Source: Paraspadella gotoi
Lineage: Eukaryota > Chaetognatha
Assembly (NCBI GenBank): GCA_051294375.1
Contig: CM119265.1
Span: 8,874,772 to 8,938,771, forward strand
Direction: 5' to 3'
DNA length: 64,000 nucleotides
In this document: piece after piece, positions 53,940-64,000 of the stretch
Numbering within the stretch: the first letter of the stretch is position 1
Layout of the letters: each line of letters starts with the position of its first letter
Program-made: the position numbers and the translations under genes
The notes under the pieces: model-generated
What the model saw: only the letters and a program-made list of their open reading frames with translations
What the model was told of the DNA's origin: nothing
Database searches by the model: none

Positions 53940-55360
53940 TTCGGCATATATTTCTTTCTCTCCATCCCGAATAGGCGCGAAAAAAGTCAGAAAGATTAAG
54001 CGCGAAGATTCTTTTTACCTCATAACTTCTCCGCACCTCGGATCTTATCTTTCCCTATCTTTTTCCTTCTTTCCTTTCCTTTCCTTTCCTTTTTTTCCTT
54101 TTTTAACTTTTTTTTCCTTCTTTTTTCTCCTTTTTTGTAATTCAACTTTTATCCAGTATCGATTCCCTTTCTTTTTCTTTTTCACATCGATGTTAATTCT
54201 CGATTTTATTCTCTTCAGTCTTTTATTCCAAGGGTTCGTTTTCTTTCCTTTCTTTTTCTTTCTTCTTCTTTCCTTTCTTTCATTTCTTTTCTTTCTTTCT
54301 TTCTTTCTTTCTTTTCTTCTTTCTTTCTTTTTTCTTTTTTTCTTTCTTTCTTTCTTTCTTCCATTTCTTTTCTCGCTTGATTTTCTTTCCTTTCCTTAGT
54401 CTTTTCTTTTCTATTTTCATCCTTTTTTCTCAACTTTGTCTCCTCTCCTTTTCTCATTGTTCATTCACTCCCCCTTCCTCCACTCCAGCCTCCTTCTTCC
54501 CCCTTTCCTCCCTCGACCTCACCCCCTTCAATCCAAAGGGAGGAAAAAGAGCGAAGAAGAATGAAACTGCAAAAAAGGACATCGAGAGAAAGCGCTTGGC
54601 GCCAAGACTCTCACTACCACTGTTTGAATCCGAGAAGTTATGGCGCCGAGAGAGGAAGAGAAGGGATTAGGGGAGAGAGGGAGAGAGGGAGGAAGAGAGG
54701 GATTTTGGGAAAAAGAAGGGGAGGAGGGAGAAGAGCGTGGATCGGGAGAGAAAGAGATGGATGTGAGAGAGGGATGATGTTGAGAATGGTAGAGAAGGAA
54801 AGGGTGGAGAGGATGAGGGAGAAGGAGAGAGGTAGGATGAGATTAGAGGAATGGAGTGAGATAGAGATGATGAAAAGGGAGAGTGGAAGAGAGGTGGAGA
54901 GAAGAGGGGGAGGAAGAGGTAGGATGGGGAATGAATGGAGGAGAGGGAGGGGGAGAGAGAGAGAGAGGAGAGAGAGAGGGAGAGAGATATGAGGAGAGAG
55001 AGAGAGAGAGACGGAGGGTGATTTTAAATTGAGAGGAAGAGACGAGTTCGATCTTAAAGCGAGAAATTTAAAAAAACCCACTGGATACAATAAAGCATAA
55101 AGAAGAATCATTTGATGTGTTGAAATAATTGTTATAATGTATTTTCTTATTATCAAATGGTTAAAATGTTAATAAATGCACAAAACATTTAAAAGAATAA
55201 AAACGAGATGAATATAAAGAAGAAGAAATTGAGGGAAGAAACCAGATAATGGAAATAAATGAAAGGAAAAGAAAAAAGATTAATGAGAAAAAGAAGAATC
55301 TGGAAAAAAAACAAATGAGTAAATGATGTGCGAGAAAAAGATGATAATCTGAAGCGTGGC
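53035..55360 (+). repeat. Large duplicated segment, gap-free copy
   Basis: Same order as 50505-53009 after a 25-N gap, with many single-base indels. The region matching the 607-N gap is only about 320 bp here (53800-54120), including CT repeats at 53861-53934. The purine-rich tract at 54645-55020 is nearly free of pyrimidines. Long Ser/Leu or Arg/Glu frames are repeat translations. Confidence 0.9.
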
Positions 55361-55370
55361 GGGATGGAGC

Positions 55371-55406
<36 letters not shown>

Positions 55407-55423
55407 AGAGAGACGAGAGAGAG

Positions 55424-55461
<38 letters not shown>

Positions 55462-55796
55462 AGAGAGAGGGAGGAGAGAGGCGCTAAAATAATGCGGCCA
55501 GGCGGCCAATTCGTCGCTGAGGCGTCGATATATTGTGCAACGGCGCGCCGCGCTCCACGCGCTGTCATGCCAGGAGCGTGTTGAGAGAGAGAGAGAGAGA
55601 GAGATAGATTAGATAGATTATGGTTATTACATGCGACTAGGTACCCTCTGCAGAAGGACCTATAAGGTAACGATGGGTCCGTTCATTCATTGATTCGTTT
55701 CTTTAATACAGAAGAAAGCAAACTTTTTTTTTTTTAACTTACACAGAAAAAAAAATGTGTATCTACTAAATATTAGCTATTCAGAAAAAAGGAAAT
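55361..55796. other. GA repeat and GC-rich unique sequence
   Basis: Interrupted GA repeats at 55370-55480, a CpG-rich 90-bp stretch (55490-55580), more GA, then unique sequence with a T12 run at 55724-55735 that could be the poly(A) end of the minus-strand LINE that follows. Confidence 0.6.
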
Positions 55797-57900
55797 TAAA
55801 AAATAGAAAACCACACAAATACTTTGATTCTCAAGTAATTCCTAAATTGGCGTTGCGACGCAACAATGCTTTCATTCTTAAAATAACACATAAGGGCATT
55901 CCCTGAATATCTCAATATTGTCTTCTCGTAAAATTGAGTGCTAGAATAGATTGATGCTTGATGTGGGTCCCTTTCCCTTATTTTTGCAATATATTCTCCG
56001 AAAACTTCTGTGTGCATTCACAATTGTTAAAAATCCTCTCTTTGCCGTTCTTTCAAGCGTCGCTGTAAAACATTATCCGTTCCGATCGCATCAAGGTACT
56101 GCTTGCATTTTCCAGTTTTGTTGGGCGAACTTTAATGAACTTTTTGATGGTTTCATGAACATTCGGTCAAATTTTTTTCCCAGTGGACCCCGCTCATGGC
56201 AAGGTATGCAGGTGCTGAATAAGCAAGGGTAGAGACTATTAAGCCTTGTCAAAAAGGCGCATTACTTCATATTGTTATTGCCATTACAAAATTTTGCAAG
56301 TTTTATTTATGGCATATATTTTATGTTTACTTTTATTTAATAATTTATTTATATGACTTGACCAGAGAGACTATTCATTTATTGGTTGCCAGCCCAAAAA
56401 ATTTGAGTCATTGTACTTGTGGAGATTTTATGCCCCATCAAAGTGCATTTACTGCATTTTTTCTTTTCTGCAGGGCATCTGGTAATTACCTATCATGAAT
56501 GATTTTGATGGACAAAGACCCATACGCCACATCCCGCACCATTTACCCATAGCATCCATTATTGTTTGTGTCCTTTCTACCGCAATTGACAATGCGTCTG
56601 CTTGGTTGTCCAAGTGGCCAACCGTCATCGCATATTGGATGCATGCATTTTCCGCTGCCTCTTTAAATGGTAGATCAGCAAAAATATGGCAAACAAATCT
56701 GGGCTTAGAATATTGCCCCCTGAGGTGAACCTCTGCACAATTTCACAATTCTAGGATTTTTTGTTCACCTTCTTTGATAAAGAGAAAATCTTATGTCTGT
56801 CAAGAAGAGCGAAAACACCATCTCTTATCAGTCTTTACCGGCACAATCTCCTTAGGATCATTTCCCACAGCAAGGCTCCGTGCAACAACAGCATTAAATT
56901 GGCCTCTCGTAATCCAGTTACCAACAATTGTGCCTGCTGCCTCTTCTGAAGCCCGTGTTAACAGGTCTTCGACTAGCCTTATCAAGTTTTTCTTCTGTTC
57001 CTCTTCCTTTCTGATACCCAGACTTGACTCTATATTTTATGGCGTTGTTGCTTTTTGCCAGCACAAGCTACAAAGGGGTTGAATCATCTCTCAAATAGTT
57101 TTCCTACCATGATGAGTAGCGACACTGGCCGATAGCTTTTTTGGCTATGCTGGCATCTTTATCTGGTTTTACGAAGCATTTTTTGAGTTTTGCAACTTTC
57201 ATGCTTTTGAAATAACCAATATTTAGGCCAATTCTTATATATTTAGAAAGTTTTGTCACCCATATTTTCCGCGAAGATGTTTCAACATTTCATTTGTAAT
57301 TGCCATCGTCTCCTGGAGCACGATTCGGTTTTAGTTTTCGATAAAATTTAATTGACAGAGTCTGTTTCGCAGATTACTTAGGAGAAGTTTGAAAACGCTC
57401 ATCCCCTTGTTCTCAGATTTGGATAACTTTTGGGTTGAGGACACTCCTTGTGTTTCCGTTAGATCTTTTTCAATCTTTTTATCCATTCTTTCGTCTTCCT
57501 TCGTGAATTTATTGCTTGTTTACAAGAATGTTTCTGCCTCCATTCCTATTCAGCCTGAATTTCCAAAATTGTCTTTCTACGGATTTGAGGCCACAGCTTC
57601 CCGTCAGGGCCTTGTTCAATGGGCTAAAGGTGCATTTGTTCGGCTTTATAGTTCAGTGAGTTCCTTATCAGTTTTCCATTTTTTGGTTGCCGTTCGTAGT
57701 GTTACACTAGCCGACAGCTTTACTCTTCCAGCCACTCGTCTTCTCCTTTTCTCCGTCTTCTTTTATCTTTTCGAACTTCTCTTGCTTCACATAATCTGTA
57801 TTCTTCTGTATTCATTCGTCAGAAATGCCATCTTTGCTTAAGATCTCTTTCTAACTCTCCACCTTGAGTTGCGCCGCTTGCCTTCTCTCTTTAATCAATG
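55797..57900 (-). mobile_element. Degenerate LINE (non-LTR retrotransposon) reverse transcriptase
   Basis: Read on the minus strand, the conserved reverse transcriptase blocks appear in order: KLKPNRAPGDDG (57337-57302), SYRPVSLLIMVGKLFER (57137-57087), SGYQKGRGTEE (about 57026-56995), GVFALLDRHKI (about 56809-56776), RGSPQGA (56734-56714), ILSPDLFAIF (56711-56682), ADLP with a YAMT-V in place of YADD-V (56634-56623), and KWCGMWRMGLCPSKS (about 56560-56515). The RGSPQG and GKLFER forms fit Jockey/CR1-like LINEs. Blocks lie in at least three frames with stops between them, so no protein is made. 57360-57900 is Lys/Glu-rich linker-like sequence with stops. 55797-56230 is a degraded C-terminal part without a recognised domain. 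No endonuclease is seen upstream. The copy is 5'-truncated or continues unrecognised. Confidence 0.85.
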
Positions 57901-58526
57901 ATGTGTATCCTCGTGCCTTGACAAGTCTGCCGGTCTGTCCCCCAATCTTGTTTTTTGATCCTTTCCCAAACAAAACCCCATTTTTTTTCAAGGGGTTTGG
58001 GGGGGGGGGGCTTTTTCATTCCTTTAAACAAAGCCATCGACTCTTTGCAATTGCAGTGTGAATTTTTCAACCATAGGTCGACATGATTCTTCAGTGATTA
58101 TCCCGTTTCATGTTTTCGTTATTATCTTGTTCTTGTTCTTGTTTGGAGCATGCGTTTATAAAATATTTCCCAGTTTATTTCGTTTTGGTAACTTTTTTTG
58201 TCATGAGGATGTTATAGATTCCTAGGCTCCAGAGGCCTGGTAAGTTGATCACTTCCGACGTTTCTTCAAGGATAGTTATGGTTCTTTATGAGGTTAACCT
58301 GGTTCGACTTTTACTAACATAAAAAGTCTAGAGAGATTAAAATCCCCTCTAGGATTTATTAAAGTAAAGTTACTGCTTGGCTCGCTGAACAGAGAATAAT
58401 TTCGTACTATCAATCAATGCTTTTAGATCGTTCAACCTCCTCGTTGCAGTCTACTCTCTGCCTCCCGCCCAGTTGCCAAGGAGCATTAAATCTCACACAA
58501 GCTGACCGAGCAGAGAGAGCACGAGA

Positions 58527-58562
<36 letters not shown>

Positions 58563-58748
58563 AAATTAATTTGCATACTCCTGCCAGTTGGGAGATACCG
58601 TTGAAACTGTTAAATCATGCCTGGCTCGTGGGAGTTCTATAAATTTTAAGTAATTTTAGTTTCATTTACTAATTGTGAGTTTGATTATATCCGTAATATT
58701 AAAAAGATAAACCGGAGTTTATTGAAAGTTTGAAAAGGTTTATAGTAG
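57901..58748. other. Unique sequence beyond the LINE
   Basis: May include more decayed LINE sequence. Contains a T8 run followed by a G12 run (57981-58014) and (GA)n at 58530-58559. No gene recognised. Confidence 0.5.
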
Positions 58749-58850
58749 TTTGGTTAATAGTAGTTTGGTTAATATTAGTTTGGTTAATATTCGTTTGGTT
58801 AATATTAGTTTGGTTAACATTAGTTTGGTTAATATTAGTTTGGTTAACTC
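58749..58850 (+). repeat. 15-bp minisatellite
   Basis: Six units and a partial unit of TTTGGTTAATATTAG with one or two substitutions. It stays open as repeating Leu-Val-Asn-Ile-Ser, a consequence of the unit length divisible by three. Confidence 0.95.
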
Positions 58851-58906
58851 GGTTACTGAAATTTACACACTTTCAGTTCACTTTGAGGCTTTAAGCCTCA
58901 AAATCT

Positions 58907-58941
58907 CATTCATTCATTCATTCATTCATTCATTCATTCAT

Positions 58942-59004
<63 letters not shown>

Positions 59005-59009
59005 TTCAT

Positions 59010-59060
<51 letters not shown>

Positions 59061-59061
59061 T
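58907..59061. repeat. Compound (TTCA)n-(TTTA)n microsatellite
   Basis: About nine TTCA units pass directly into about 29 TTTA units, with a single TTCA back-step near 59005. A point mutation in the array followed by expansion is the simple explanation. Confidence 0.97.
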
Positions 59062-59375
59062 TTTATTTTAGAATATAAGATGGAAGAATTTTTAAAATCT
59101 ATTAATTATAGTATTTTATGTTTTGTTTTAATTTGTAAAAAAAGTTATGGTGAAAATATTAAAATAATGTAATTCTGTTTCAAGCAAGAACAACCGATTC
59201 ATAATATCTTTTTTGTTGAATTCGTGAACAATTCTATTTATATTCTACTAACCACACTGTATCACTTATCACTCTCTCACTCTTCACTCCTTCCTCGTCT
59301 TCACGCTCCTCATCTCTTCCCACTTCATCCTTTAAAAGTGAAGTGGAGTCGAAATAAGAAACTCGGTGAGAGACT
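59062..59375. other. Non-coding, AT-leaning
   Basis: Unique sequence between two microsatellites with nothing recognisable. Confidence 0.6.

Positions 59376-59433
<58 letters not shown>
59376..59433. repeat. (GTC)19 microsatellite
   Basis: The longest ACG-class array in the window, uninterrupted. Confidence 0.97.
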
Positions 59434-62462
<3,029 letters not shown>

Positions 62463-62498
62463 AAAATAAAAAAAAAAAAAAAAAAAAAAAAAGAAAAT

Positions 62499-62563
<65 letters not shown>

Positions 62564-62739
62564 AAAAAAAAAAAAAAAACAAAAGAGAAAGAAAAAAAAC
62601 CCGCCGATTTTTTCTCCTTCAATCCACGAAAGTTTTTTTTTTTTTTCTCAAGATTTTATTTTTAAAAATAAAAAAAAAAAAAAAAAAAAAAAAAGTCGAA
62701 TTTTCTTCGGATTTCTGTTTTTGCCCTTCTCGCTTTCGC

Positions 62740-63019
62740 TCCTCCCTCTCTCTCTTTCCTCCCTCCCTCCTCTCCTCCTTCCTCCCCTCCCCTCCCCCTC
62801 CCTCACCCCCCTCTCCATTCCCATCCCACTATCTTTTTCCTATCCCCCCCCCCATCTTCCTTCCCCTCCTTCTTTCCCCCTTCTCTCTTCCTCCACCATT
62901 TCCCCTCCTCCCCCTCCGCATCCTCCACCTCCCACCACCTCTCTACCCCCCCTTCTCCCCTTCCCCCTCTTTCCCGATCTCCCTCCCCCCTCTTTTCTTT
63001 TTTTCCCTTTATTCTCTCA

Positions 63020-63050
<31 letters not shown>

Positions 63051-63060
63051 CTCTCCTCTT
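62740..63060. repeat. C-rich polypyrimidine tract
   Basis: About 320 bp with almost no purines, mixing CCCTCC, CTTCC and C9-type runs. The complementary strand is a G-rich polypurine. Capable in principle of triplex or i-motif structure. Confidence 0.85.
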
Positions 63061-63086
63061 TTTTCCGGGCTAACCCTCTTCTGACT

Positions 63087-63126
<40 letters not shown>

Positions 63127-63187
63127 CTTTAAAACCGGAGGACGGATACAACAGATTCGGAAAAAGGGAGGAAATTAGGGAAATTTC

Positions 63188-63220
<33 letters not shown>

Positions 63221-64000
63221 GCTCTCCTCTCTCTTCTCTCTCTCTCTCTCTCTCTCTCTCATTTCTTCTTCCTTTTCTTTTTGTTTTGACGTGTGATTTA
63301 CGTGCGAGATCAAAGCTTCGAAACGACTTTGAGAGGATCGACGACGATAACGATGACGGAACGATTTGATGACGACGATGACGATGAAGACGATGACGAT
63401 GACGATGACAAAGAGACGATGAAACGATGACAACGCACAAAGAAGACAGCGAACAACCATAAATAATACTATGACGGATGAAGAAGACGTCAGCTATGAT
63501 AAAGAAGGACAATATAAGTTCACATTCGATAACAACCGTGACTGCATTGAGAATGGACATTGTTGTTCGTGCGTTGATCATCTTATTTCATCGTCGTCGT
63601 CATCGTCATAGTCATGAACATCTTAGTTAATCTCAATGGACATCTTATTTTAACAACGACACATGACCGACAATGACAACCGATCGCGTCAGTCATTTGT
63701 TTGGAATGGAATCCAAAACGAGGCTGAGGAGAAATGGTTGTGGTCGGCTGTTGAGTTGGAAATTAGGTTGAAGTCAGTTGAATATTCGCATGGGGTGTCA
63801 CAACTTTTTTTCTGGTGCAGCATCCAATGCTGCAAATCAAAACGCGGAAAGGCTAAAGAAAAGTCAAATCTTCCCGAGGGGGCGAAGGAGAAGGGAGTGC
63901 GTGTAGAGTGGCGGTGAGGGGAGGGGGAGTTGGCCGGAGTTGGGAGCGAAAGGCGAAGTTCATAAATCGAAGAAACTCGAGACTTAAATCTCCATTTCTC
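63061..64000. other. CT repeats, ACG/ATC triplet patch, unique end
   Basis: CT repeats to 63260, then GACGAT-rich degenerate triplets (63340-63435) and a GTC/ATC patch (63590-63612). The last 340 bp are unique sequence with an 84-residue open frame (63663-63917) of unremarkable composition, no domain and no support. Confidence 0.55.

Noticed and set aside
58749-59172. 140-residue frame beginning with repeating LVNIS and ending FIYLFIYL
   Set aside because: Direct product of a 15-bp minisatellite and a TTTA array.

Overview
The window looks like a piece of a metazoan nuclear draft genome, most likely an invertebrate. The phylum cannot be fixed from the sequence. The evidence is long introns or intergenic DNA, dense microsatellites, a tRNA-derived SINE, a degenerate LINE, undepleted CpG and many N-gaps. 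No complete protein-coding gene can be supported. Most open frames are low-complexity translations of (GA)n, (TTTC)n or poly(A), or they run across N-runs. Four weak candidate reading frames are listed at low confidence.

Layout. 1-2.1 kb is very AT-rich and holds diverged inverted and direct repeats. 2.9-3.55 kb is an island with random-looking, homopolymer-poor composition. 3.5-13 kb is non-coding, with one GC-rich patch at 5.1-5.85 kb. 13-16 kb is rich in tetranucleotide microsatellites and ends in a tRNA-like SINE (15.95-16.2 kb). 16.2-28.9 kb is a complex of repeated blocks that I call B, A and C, appearing in several copies and orientations separated by exactly 25-N gaps. 28.9-36 kb is broken by large gaps. 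36.4-38.0, 42.5-42.9, 45.1-45.9 and 50.5-55.4 kb are neighbouring duplicates, each beside a gap. Where the two members differ, they differ mainly by single-base indels. CpG-rich patches at 33.1-33.3, 36.1-36.3, 38.7-39.2 and 40.1-40.3 kb are possible promoters. 55.8-57.9 kb carries a broken non-LTR retrotransposon on the minus strand. 58.7-63.6 kb is again simple repeats, including about 0.7 kb of nearly pure A.

The clearest biological findings are the LINE (reverse transcriptase motifs in order, catalytic YADD converted to YAMT by two offsetting frame slips), the SINE with an unusually long T-arm hairpin, a dispersed non-autonomous repeat family marked by a GTTGCGC/GCGCAAC palindrome and a CGGT-rich block, and the abundance of (ACG)n beside an apparent lack of (AC)n microsatellites. 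The clearest technical finding is that much of the duplication looks like gap-filling with unpolished long reads rather than biology. I found no credible new gene system, and the state of the assembly limits what could be seen.
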